Shown here piece after piece: positions 1 through 8,345 of a DNA stretch of 20,000 nt. Every line of letters starts with the position of its first letter. The stretch's first letter is position 1. The stretch comes from Prorocentrum cordatum (Eukaryota; Sar; Dinophyceae; Prorocentrales; Prorocentraceae), in NCBI GenBank assembly GCA_963575745.1, contig CAUYUJ010003974.1, positions 7,501 to 27,500 on the forward strand. The letters run 5' to 3'. The notes below the pieces were generated by a model. The model was not told where the DNA came from. It ran no database searches and saw nothing but the letters and a program-made list of their open reading frames with translations. The position numbers and the translations under genes were made by a program.

Positions 1-118
1 GGGTCCTTCGCCAGGATAATTTTGCTTGGCTTTCCCGCGAGGGGAGCACCCCCGAAAAAACTCGAACTCAGAGCTTATATACAGGGAGTTCCAACAAACT
101 AGGTCGGCATGCCCGGGT

Positions 119-806
119 TCAGCCTCGCGGGCCGATTCTAAACCTTAGTTTAAAAATGCTTTGTTTTGTTTCATGCTGCGTCGTCATCGCGCGAGTGTAA
201 GATTCGAAAACTTTGAAAAACATGCCTCGGTGAACTTCCCCCAGATACTTATCCGAATTGCCCTTCAGATCTTCACCCAGATTTTCCCTCAGATGTTCCC
301 CTTGATCTCCCTGCAGATCTTCACCTCGATCCCCCCTTCAGATATTCCTCAGATCTTCCTCAGATATCCTCCAGATCTTCCTCAGATCTTGCTCATATCT
401 TCTTCACAGGGCTCAACCTAAACACTGTTTACTTGTTTTTTGTTCCTGCTGTTTTCGTTTTCTTTTTCTTTGTTCGTTCTCAACGCGTTCGGGAACATGT
501 TTCGCGCGGACTCTACACAGTAGGCGCAGGCCTGCCCGTTTGGGGAATGAGGCCTATGTTGTGTTTGGTGTGTTGTTCTCGCGCGGGCACGGGCCGTGCG
601 TTTTGTTCGCGTTTTGCTCGTGTGCGGGACGGGTGGCCATGTGCTGCTTTTTACGCCCGTTTTCGTTTCGCGGCGTCTTCGCATTTCGCGCGGCGCGCCT
701 CCTCCGTTTTCGTTTTCACTCAGCCTCGCGGATCTACCCTAAAATCCGATGTTTGAATTTCTTGGTTTGGTTTCATGCTCTGCCGACATCGCTCTGATGA
801 CTATGC
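119..806 (+). repeat. Diverged direct repeat, about 600 bp apart
   Basis: Two related stretches begin with CAGCCTCGCGG, at about 121 and 721. Each continues through a TAAA-containing segment to a block reading TTTGTTTCATGCT or TTTGGTTTCATGCT, and then a CG-rich CATCGC motif. The spacing and order of matching blocks agree over roughly 70 bp, with many substitutions between. DNA between the copies (430-720) is T/G-rich and CG-rich and holds no gene I can support. The pair could be an old duplication or two relics of one dispersed repeat. Confidence 0.4.
236..408 (+). repeat. Degenerate CAGATCTTCCCT repeat
   Basis: A pyrimidine-rich stretch repeats CAGATCTTC-type words with periods of about 9 to 12 bp. 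AGATCT occurs several times and AGATTT, AGATGT and AGATAT are variants. It leaves an open frame (161-421) with a low-complexity Ile/Pro/Gln/Phe translation, which is a by-product of the repeat and is not called as a gene. Confidence 0.6.
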
Positions 807-902
807 TGAGGAGCTGCCGACGTCAGGGGGTCGGGGGGCTACTAGATTTGTTCGTCTGCGAGGGCGCCGAGTCGGTCATGCTGCGCCCGGGCCTCCGCGT
901 AG

Positions 903-2594
903 GTTGCGGAGACGGTCGCGGCAGAGCGCTTCGTCGAGCTGAGGGGGGAGGCGAAGGCGTGCATCGCGGAGGAAGTGCTGGAGGAGATGCCGCGCCCACG
1001 GGTCTACGGGCCAGACTTTGAGGCGCGCGTGGTGAGGATGCCGGCCGCTTCGACGAGCGCCGTCGGTTGGCGGCGGGCACCTGGCGCCTGCAGCGCCCGC
1101 TCAGGCGGGGGAGTTGGCGCGGGTGGTCTCGGAGCCCATATTCGAGGGGGATCGAGGAGTTGCTCGTCTGGGCCAGGAGTTGACCGACGCTGCGGTCGTC
1201 TCCAGGCTTCCAGGCTCGGGAATCGCGGCTTCGCCAAGTCCGGCAAGGTCGCGGACGTGCTCGAGCAGATCCGAGCGGAGGACTTCGACGAGTACGTCGA
1301 GGATCGCAAGGCCTTGCTCTATGCGGGGGCGCGAGGCATGCCTGCGCCGCGCGAGGGCGAGGGGTCGCCTGCATGACCCGGCGCCCCAGGGCGGCCCTAG
1401 CCGGCCAAGAGGCGCCAGGCGGCGGCGGCGCTGGCGAGGGCAAGGCCACGGAGGAGGACGCGCGCGCGCTCTCGGTGAAACACAGCGCCCAGGGCCGCAG
1501 GGAGCGCGTTTGGGTCGACGTGGCGAAGGAGCTCGTCGAGGACGCCTCTGCGGACTGTCCATGGCCCCGGCGCCGCGGTTGGGGCGGCGCCTGCAGGCGG
1601 CTGGCTGGGGCGTGAACGATCGCTCCATCCACGGGATGCGGGCGATGGCGGAGGTGCTCGAACTTGCCGTTTTCCACGCTTCGGCGAACGTGGCCTCGCC
1701 GGCTGCGTTCGAGCGGCTGCGGGGGAGGTGGCGGGCGACGCTGGGGGCCCGCGCCGAGAACCCGACCAGCCCGAACTACGAGATTGCGAAGAAGTTCTCA
1801 TGTCACGGTCGCCGCCACTAGATGGTCGCCCCGACCCCGCGGACCTTCGCGGCTGAGGAGGTGCGCGATGAGGCCGCGGTAGACAAGCAGACTAGCAAGG
1901 CGAGGGTCTTGAAGGACGAGGCCAGGGTTTCGCTGAAGCGTAGCATCAAGATCAGATATCCCAAAGACAAGGACAAGGATAAGGACGGCGAGCGATGGCG
2001 CCTCCGGCGCCCGTGAGAATCGCCGATGCATGGGCGCGAGCACAGGCGAGAGCGATGCCAGGGTGGGACCAGCGGCCTCGCTCCTTCTGCGCGAACTATG
2101 TCAACGTGCTTCTCTTGCACCCACGAGACAATCACGGGGGTGTCGACGGAGAGCCAACCTCGGATCTCACAGGTCACGAGAGCGGGATGAGGTCTGTCGG
2201 CGTCTCAACTGGCTCCACGATCGCGCGCGGGGCCCCCACGTGGACCCGCCCGTGGTCGGCCAGGTCAAGATTTTGTTTTCGGGCCGCGCTGCAGAACAGC
2301 CGCGCCCCACCCATCGCACGCGAGGAGGGGGCCGTTCGCGAGCTCCTCCAGCGCTAGCGTGGCTGCGACCGCGCTGCCTCCACAGTCGTCGAGTTCAATC
2401 GCCGCCTTGTCTCATTGCCAGACGGTGTCCAGGACAGAAATCTTCTCCGGGATCTGGATTCACAGGCGGACGGCGAGGCTGCGGTGAATCTTAGAGGGAG
2501 CACGATGAGAGACGTGGAGGAAGATGAGATTGAGACAGCTTGGCGAAGCTATCAAGCCGCACTTAGATCAGAGACTGCGCGCTCATCGTCATGA
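903..2594 (+). pseudogene. Unrecognised broken coding remnants upstream of the RT
   Basis: Several stretches read like ordinary protein, but the open frame changes repeatedly. Frame 3 at about 903-1040 ends with VYGPDFEARVVRMP. Frame 1 at about 1096-1210 includes ARVVSEPIFEGDRG. Frame 3 at 1234-1376 includes VADVLEQIRAEDFDEYVEDR. Frame 2 at about 1470-1600 includes RERVWVDVAKELVEDAS. Frame 1 at about 1650-1821 includes ERLRGRWRATLGARAENP. A last block at 2463-2594 includes MRDVEEDEIETAWRSY. All lie on the strand of the reverse transcriptase and end just before it, so they may be the 5' gag-like part of the same element. I recognise no domain. Frameshifted host exons are the alternative. The ORFs at 1822-2016 and 2030-2494 within this span are likewise unassigned. 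Confidence 0.35.
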
Positions 2595-2880
2595 GTACGC
2601 ACGGCTTCTGAAGTTGCTGCACGCTCGAGGGCTGGCCAGGTGGCCCACTGCGCCCAAAGAGACTGCAACCCCGTTCTTGGCGCGGAAGGAAGGATGGATA
2701 ACAATGGCTTATCATCCGCCCCAGAAGGACAAACCACATTTTTCAGAGACCCTCCGAGCACCCTTTTTGGCCACCCCCGAGAGCTTGGAGATGTTGGACG
2801 TGGAGCAGGGTGTCGAGCTGCGCGAGGCCTCGCTCGACGTTGACAACTGTTCCCATCGGCTCGGCATCGACAATGAGTTA
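2524..2880 (+). pseudogene. Reverse transcriptase, N-terminal half (fingers/palm to motif A)
   Basis: The open frame reads LLKLLHARGLARW, then a charged segment ATPFLARKEGW, then FLATPESLEMLDVEQG and ASLDVDNCSHRLGI. I recognise this order from dinoflagellate YR-element reverse transcriptases: a LxxLxxAGL helix, the V.KKDG..R strand, P..L.TPE.L, and motif A as DxxNCFHR. The motif A aspartate is the codon at 2836-2838. The Phe expected in NCFHR is Ser here. The conserved R-L-I-x-D-x-R strand reads ITMAYHPPQ, so it has decayed. Homology ends after GIDNEL at 2880, where satellite-island sequence begins. The frame stays open into low-complexity sequence to 3423, but that tail is not RT. The first residues (2524-2600) overlap another open frame and the start is arbitrary. 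Confidence 0.65.
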
Positions 2881-2885
2881 GGTGA

Positions 2886-2949
2886 TTCCCCACATGCTTC
2901 GTGGGGTTGTGGTTTTCTTCCCCACATGCTTCGTGGGGTTCTGGTTTTC
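2886..2949. repeat. Tandem 32-bp hairpin repeat (two copies)
   Basis: Copies at 2886-2917 and 2918-2949 differ at one base (TTGTGG against TTCTGG). Each contains CCCCACATGCTTCGTGGGG, a 6-bp stem CCCCAC/GTGGGG with a 7-base loop, at 2888-2906 and 2920-2938. It forms the left edge of the island that splits the reverse transcriptase. Confidence 0.85.
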
Positions 2950-3018
2950 ATCCCACCCGCGCCGCGCCCGCGTCTCACCCACACCCGCCCTCCTCCCCCC
3001 CCCATCCTCCTCCCCCTC

Positions 3019-3345
3019 CTCCTCACGCACGCAGCACAGCGCAGCGCAGCACAGCACAGCACAGCGCAGCACATCACAGCGCAGCGCACACAGCACAGCA
3101 CAGCACAGCACAGCACAGCACAGCACAGCACACACACACACACACACACGGCTTGGCACGCGCGGCAAATTCTCGACGCCATAGGGGGTCGTCCACGGCA
3201 CAGCAGGCGTGGCAGTTTTGCACAGCACACCTGCACAGCGCAGCACAGCACAGCACAGTACAGCACACCGCAGCACAGCACGGCACGGCACAGCACAGCA
3301 CATCGCAGCACAGCTCAGCACAGCGTAGCGCACAGGGCAGGCGCG
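3019..3345. repeat. AGCAC pentanucleotide microsatellite with a CA tract
   Basis: Two AGCAC-type tracts (about 3031-3130 and 3221-3345, with AGCGC, GGCAC and ATCAC variants) surround a (CA)n tract at about 3126-3149 and a fragment of the 89-bp satellite (about 3166-3220, with TTCTCGACGCCATAGGGGG and GGCACAGCAGGCGTGGCA). Upstream, 2950-3030 is C-rich (CCTCCTCCCCC). Cys-rich or His/Ser-rich open frames here on both strands are artefacts of the repeat. Confidence 0.9.
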
Positions 3346-3351
3346 CAGGGC

Positions 3352-5217
3352 ACTGCACGGCAGAGCGTGGCAGGGGTGGCACTTTCTCGACACCACAGGG
3401 GGTGCGCAGGCGGTGGTCCCTGAGCTCGGCCGCTATGCACGACGGTTGTCCAGGCACAGCAGGCGTGGTACTTTCTCGACACCACAGGGGGTGCGCAGGG
3501 GGTGGTCCCTGAGCTCGGCCGCTACGCGCGACGGTCGTCCAGGCACAGCAGGCGCGGCACTTTCTCGACACCAGAGGGGGTGCGCAGGGGGTGGTCCCTG
3601 AGCGCTGCCGCTATGCACGACGGTCGTCCAGGCACAGCAGGCGCGGAAATTTCTCGACACCAGAGGGGGTGCGCAGGGGGTGGTCCCTGAGCGCGGCCGC
3701 TACGCACGACGGTCGTCCAGGCACAGCAGGCGTGGCATTTTCTCGACACCACAGGGGGGTGCGCAGGGTGGTCCCTGAGCGCGGTCTCTATGCACGACGG
3801 TCGTCCAGGCACAGCAGGCGTGGCACTTTCTCGACACCATAGGGGCCCTCATAAGGGGGGGCGCAGGGGGTGGCCCCTGAGCTCGGCCGCTATGCACGAC
3901 GGTCGCCCCAGGCACAGCAGGCGTGGCACTTTCTCGACACCATAGGGGGTGCGCAGGGGGTGGTCCCTGAGCGCGGCCGCTATGCACGACGGTCGTCCAG
4001 GCACAGCAGGCGTGGCACTTTCTCGACACCACAGGGGGTGCGCAGGGGGTGGTCCCTGAGCGCGGCCGCTATGCACGACGGTCGTCCAGGCACAGCAGGC
4101 GTGGCACTTTCTCGACACCATAGGGGGTGCGCAGGGGGTGGTCCCTGAGCTCGGCCGCTATGCGCGACGGTCGTCCAGGCACAGCAGGCGTGGCACTTTC
4201 TCGACACCACAGGGGGTGCGCAGGGGGTGGTCCCTGAGCTCGCCGCTATGGACGACGGTCGTCCAAGCACAGCAGGCGTGGCACTTTCTCGACACCACAG
4301 GGGGTGCGCAGGGGGTGGTCCCTGAGCTCGGTCGATATGCACGACGGTCATAGCAGGCGTGACACTTTCTCGACTCCGCAGGGGGTGCGCAGGGGGTGGT
4401 CCCTGAGCGCGGCCGCTATGCACGACGGTCGTCCAGGCACAGCGTGGCATGGACACCAGAGCTCGGTATGCGACGGTCGTCCAGGCACAGCAGGCGTGGC
4501 ACTCGACACCATAGCGCAGGGGGTGGCCCCTGAGCTCGGCCGCTATGCACGACGGTCGCCAGGCACAGCAGGCGTGGCACTTTCTCGACACCATAGGGGT
4601 GTCAGGGGGTGGTCCCTGAGCATGGACGACGGTCGGCAGGCGTGGCACTTTCTCGACACCACAGGGGGTGCGCAGGGGGTGGTCCCTGAGCTCGGTCGAT
4701 ATGCACGACGGTCGTCCAGGCACAGCAGGCGTGGCACTTTCCCGACACCAGAGGGGGTGCGCAGGGGGTGGTCCCTGAGCTCGGCCGCTATGCACGACGG
4801 TCGTCCAGGCATAGCAGGCGTGGCACTTTCTCGACACCACAGGGGGTGCGCAGGGGGTGGTCCCTGAGCGCGGCCGCTATGCACGACGGTCGTCCAGGCA
4901 CAGCAGGCGTGGCATTTTCTCGACACCACAGGGGGTGCGCAGGGGGTGGTCCCTGAGCGCGGTCTCTATGCACGACGGTCGTCCAGGCACAGCAGGCGTG
5001 GCACTTTCTCGACACCATAGGGGCCCTCATAGGGGGTGCGCGGGGGGTGGCCCCTGAGCTCGGCCGCTATGCACGACGGTCGTCCAGGCCCAGCAGGCGT
5101 GGAACTTTCTCGACACCGTAGGGGGTGCGCAGGGTGTGGTCCCTGAGCGCGGCCGCTATGCACGACGGTCGTCCAGGCACAGCAGGCGTGGCACTTTCTC
5201 GACACCATAGGAGGCGC
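3352..5217 (+). repeat. Satellite array 1: 89-bp tandem repeat, about 21 units
   Basis: The unit is 89 bp; for example, successive GTGGTCCCTGAG starts fall at 3502 and 3591. Blocks in order are GGTCCCTGAGCTC or GGTCCCTGAGCGC, a NotI-type GCGGCCGC-like core (often GGCCGC), ATGC, the odd palindrome ACGACGGTCGT, GGCACAGCAGGCGTGGCAC, TTTCTCGACACCA, and GGGGGTGCGCAGGGGGTGG. Counting the ACGACGGTCG core gives about 21 copies from 3436 to 5168. Units between about 4330 and 4680 are truncated or internally deleted. Two units carry an extra GGGGCCCTCATA (3841 and 5019). TGA in CCTGAG closes one forward frame of every unit, so open frames stay near 62 codons. No coding role is supported. Confidence 0.95.
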
Positions 5218-5347
5218 GCAGCTGTAGCATCATAATCGTCATCATCATTCAGAATTGTAGCCACCCTGGCTCATGCGGGCTCAGACTGCTGGATATGTGA
5301 ATGCGGACGGCCGCCGGTGACTCTCCGTCAAAGGTACGGTCCCCGTC

Positions 5348-5875
5348 ATGGCGCCCAAATGCGCAACGTCTGCTTTGCCACCGCCTTGCGAGCAGCTCAA
5401 GAAATCAATGCAAGATATGGGCGCTGAGGTGAGCCTGGATGGTTTGCGAATATATGTTTCCCGGCATGGGAACGCCTTGGTACGCGGCGCATTTGATGCT
5501 TACCGCCGACAGCTGGCAAACTGGTGGCCTGACACGCTCCTCACCAGGTACAGCGAGTTGCCGCGAACAAAAGGCGCCGACGATGCCAGGAGGCAGTGCT
5601 TGACTAGGTACTTGCTGAACCCTTCGTCCGGCGGGTTCCCAGCTGATCAGCCGGGGGGGTGCGCGGAGGATGGCGATGGCTCGCCGTTGGCGAAAGTTCG
5701 GCGGGTCGGCGACGCCGGCAACGGGGGCGTTGCCACGCCCGCGCAGAACACGCCTATCAAGTCCACGCCCATGCAGCCTTTCACTCCTCAGCGGTCCCCA
5801 GCACTTCTGCTTGCTACCTGTGTTCGTTCCACAGGCACCCCTCGCATTCAGCTGTCCCCTGAGCCGACTCAGATG
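5348..5875 (+). CDS. Unrecognised single-copy ORF start between the two satellite arrays
   Basis: An ATG at 5348 opens about 175 residues of non-repetitive protein before the frame runs into satellite array 2 and finally stops at 6100. The first 100 residues look globular: MQDMGAEVSLDGLRIYVSRH, then a Trp/Tyr/Arg-rich block LANWWPDTLLTRYSELPR and RRQCLTRYLLNP. Residues 100-175 are Gly/Pro/Thr/Ser-rich and disordered-looking, ending LSPEPTQ directly against the first array-2 unit. It is the only non-repetitive coding-like sequence in the island. It could be the first exon of a cargo gene, a captured host exon, or chance. No domain is recognised. A leader of about 130 bp (5218-5347) with a CATCATAATCGTC-type repeat separates it from array 1. 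Confidence 0.4.
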
Positions 5876-7674
5876 GTCTCTCACCGCGGCCGCTATGCAC
5901 GACGGTCGTTCAGGCACAGCAGGCGTGGCACATTCTCGACACCACAGGGGGTGCGCAGGGGGTGGTCTCTCACCGCGGCCGCTATGCACGACGGTCGTCC
6001 GGGCACAGCAGGCGCGGCGCACTCTCGACACCACAGGGGGTGCGCAGGGGGTGGTCTCTCACCGCGGCCGCTACGCACGACGGTCGCTCAGGCACAGTAG
6101 GCGTGGCACATTGTCGACACCACAGTTTGTGCGCAGGGGGTGGTCTCTCACCGCGGCCGCTATGCACGACGGTCGTCCGGGCACAGCAGGCGTGGCAGTT
6201 TCTCGACACCACAGGGGGTGCGCAGGGGGTGGTCTCTCACCGCGGCCGCTATGCGCGACGGTCGTCCAGGCACAGCAGGCGTGGCACTTTCTCGACGCCA
6301 CAGGGTGGTATTTCACCGCGGCCGCTGTGCACGACGGTCGTTCACGCACAGCAGGCGTGGCACTTTCTCGACACCACAGGGGGTGCGCAGGGGGTGGCCT
6401 CTCACCGCGGCCGCTATGCACGACGGTCGTCCAGGCACAGCAGGCGTGGCACTTTCTCGACACCGCAGGGGCTGTGCGCAGGGGGTGGTCTCTCACCGCG
6501 GCCGGTATGCACGACGGTCGTCCAGGCACAGCAGGCGTGCCACTTTCTCAACACCACAGGGGCTGTGCAGGGGGTGGTCTCTCACCGCGGCCGCTATGCA
6601 CGACGGTCGTCCAGGCACAGCAGCCGTGGCACTTTCTCGACACCACAGGGGGTGCGCAGGGGGTGGTATTTCACCGCGGCCGCTGTGCACGACGGTCGTT
6701 CACGCACAGCAGGCGTGGCACTTTCTCGACACCACAGGGGGTGCGCAGGGGGTGGTCTCTCACCGCGGCCGCTACGCACGACGGTCGTTCAGGCACAGCA
6801 GGCGTGTTACACTCTTGACACCACAGGGGGTGCGCAGGGGGTGGTCTCTCACCGCGGCCGCTATGCACGACGGTCGTTCAGGCACAGCAGGCGTGGCACT
6901 TTCTCGACACCACAGGGGGTGCGCATGGGGTGGTCTCTCACCGCGGCCGCTACGCACGACGGTCGTCCAGGCACAGCAGGCGTGCCACTTTCTCGACACC
7001 ACAGTGTGGTCTCTCACCGCGGCCGCTAAGCACGACGGTCGTCCAGGCACAGCAGGCGTGGCACATTCTGTCACCACAGGGGGTGCGCAGGGGGTGGTCT
7101 CTCACCGCGGCCGCTATGCACGACGGTCGTTCAGGCACAGCAGGCGTGGCACCTTCTCGACGCCACTGGGGGTGCGCAGGGGGTGGTCTCCCACCGCGGC
7201 CGCTATGCACGACGGTCGCCCAGGCACAGCAGGCGTGGCACTTTCTCGACACAACAGGGGGTGCGCAGGGGGTGGTCTCTCACTGAGGTCGCTATGCACG
7301 ACGGTCGTCCAGGCACAGCAGGCGTGGCACTTCTCTCGACGGCATAGAGGGTGCGCAGGGGGTGGTCTCTCACCGCGGCCGCTATGCACGACGGTCGTCC
7401 AGGCACAGCAGGCGTGGCACTTTCTCGACACCACGGGAAGTGCGCAGGGTCTCTCACCGCGGCCGCTATGCACGACGGTCGTTCATGCACAGCGGGCGTG
7501 GCACTTTCTCGACAGCACAGGGGGTGTGCAGGGGGTGGTCTCTCACCGCGGCCGCTATGCACGACGGTCGTCCAGGCACAGCAGGCGTGGCACTTTCTCG
7601 ACACCACAGGGGGTGCGCAGGGGGTGGTCTCTCACTGAGGTCGCTATGCACGACGGTCGTCCAGGCACAGCAGT
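5872..7674 (+). repeat. Satellite array 2: variant 89-bp tandem repeat, about 21 units, open in all forward frames
   Basis: This is the same 89-bp unit as array 1, except that the block CCCTGAGCTC is replaced by TCTCTCACCGC. This gives GGTCTCTCACCGCGGCCGC followed by the same ACGACGGTCGT, GGCACAGCAGGCGTGGCAC, TTTCTCGACACC and GGGGGTGCGCAGGGGGTGG. About 21 cores lie between 5898 and 7660. Since 89 is two more than a multiple of three, the frame rotates every unit. With the TGA gone, no forward frame of the consensus has a stop, and open frames reach 516 codons (6140-7690), with Arg/His/Gly-rich repeats such as VSHRGRYARRSSRHSRRG. Openness in all three frames argues that this is composition and not coding constraint. 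Confidence 0.95.
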
Positions 7675-7686
7675 ACGACGACGACG

Positions 7687-7700
7687 CTGAGTATACTCAG
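7687..7700. repeat. 14-bp perfect palindrome at the end of array 2
   Basis: CTGAGTATACTCAG equals its own reverse complement. It lies between two AGTACGACGACG copies (7672 and 7699), just where the 89-bp array ends. Confidence 0.8.
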
Positions 7701-7709
7701 TACGACGAC

Positions 7710-7957
7710 GCTGGTTCGACTGGTTGGTCTGGTTGGCGTGGTCTGGTTGGTCTGGTCTGGTCTGGTTGGTTTGGTCTGGTTGGTCTGGTTGGTGTGGTTG
7801 GTTGGCCTGGCTGGCTCGTGTGGCTGCTCTGCTTGATTGGCCTGGCTGGCTGGTCTGATTACTTTGGCTGGTGATGGCTGGAACGACTGATCCGACTGGT
7901 CTGGTCAGTCTGGCTGGTCTGGCTGATCTGGCTGGTCTGGTCAGCCTGGCTCGTCAG
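7710..7957 (+). repeat. Degenerate TGGTC/TGGTT/TGGCT pentanucleotide tract
   Basis: About 250 bp of near-continuous TGGYY words, starting TGGTTGGTCTGGTTGG and decaying into TGGCTGGTCTGATC variants. The translation (Gly/Leu/Val/Trp-rich) is low complexity. The many GG pairs could form two-tier G-quadruplexes. The short stretch 7958-8030 that follows is unique and holds the right edge of the island. Confidence 0.85.
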
Positions 7958-8030
7958 GATGGCGAAGCGGGATGTGATATGGTTTGTGAACACACGTGAC
8001 ATAAAATAGGTATGTGGGGTTCCTCGGTAG

Positions 8031-8345
8031 CGTAATTATTTATGCCGTCCTCCTCTTCGAGCTTGTCAGCTCGTCGTTTCTAACTATCGGGGCCTTGAAG
8101 TACCTGGAGATGGTCTTGTCAGGGCCTCTATGGCGCTGCTCCCCATGGGTTTCTCTCGGTCTGCATTCTGGGCCCAACGTATCAATGCACGTCTGCTTCG
8201 GGAGGCTTCCGGGATGCAGTCGTCTTTTGCGGTCGAAGACGGCGGGGGCGACCTCGTGATTAGCGAGATCAGCCTGCCGATGTTCTACGTCTATGTCGAC
8301 CACGTAGGTGCGTTAGGAGCCGACAGGGCACGGGTCCAGAAGTCC
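8031..8345 (+). pseudogene. Reverse transcriptase, C-terminal half (LPMGF and YVDH boxes)
   Basis: Homology resumes at 8031 as RNYLCRPPLRACQ, then VPGDGLVRASMALLPMGFS. LPMGFS is at 8139-8156 and is the conserved RT block before the catalytic turn. FYVYVDHVGALG follows. In YVDH (8292-8303) the first aspartate of YxDD is kept at 8298-8300 and the second is His. Many dinoflagellate relatives, as I remember them, have Asn there. A TAG at 8028-8030 lies immediately upstream in this frame, so any open frame starts at 8031. The frame then shifts near 8345: coding similarity continues one frame over, with LNANQIKCHDVQEAGQVREI. This half follows directly on the block ending at 2880. Confidence 0.7.

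Larger units (their letters stand above)
2881..8030. other. 5.15-kb satellite island interrupting the reverse transcriptase (insertion or giant intron)
   Basis: RT homology stops at 2880 after GIDNEL and resumes at 8031 with RNYLCRPPLRACQ. The two blocks are directly adjacent in the protein family, so the intervening 5150 bp is extra. The join 2880/8031 keeps the reading frame exactly. The edges look splice-like: TTAG before GTGATT at 2882, and CGGTAG ending at 8030. A strict GT-AG removal (2882-8030) would leave a 1-nt frameshift, which would not be surprising in a broken copy. CCCCACAT lies close inside the left edge (2888-2895) and its complement ATGTGGGG close inside the right edge (8012-8019). 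The contents are listed separately. Origin as a transposed composite, an introner-like giant intron or a satellite expansion cannot be decided from one copy. Confidence 0.6.

Noticed and set aside
61-100. TATA-like TTATATAC promoter element
   Set aside because: A single AT-rich word without a downstream gene; dinoflagellate promoters are not known to rely on a TATA box.
587-599. GCACGGGCCGTGC dyad
   Set aside because: Short, in very GC-rich DNA, and without context; expected by chance.
3980-4840. Long reverse-strand ORF across array 1
   Set aside because: It is the antisense of the satellite and repeats with it; it has no independent coding signal.
3352-7674. CRISPR-like array
   Set aside because: The whole 89-bp unit repeats; there are no unique spacers, no short palindromic repeat of CRISPR size and no cas genes. 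The sequence is eukaryotic in character.
6140-7690. 516-codon Arg/His-rich protein from array 2
   Set aside because: All three forward frames are open and the frame rotates each unit because the period is 89 bp. Open length follows from the absence of stops in the unit, not from coding constraint.
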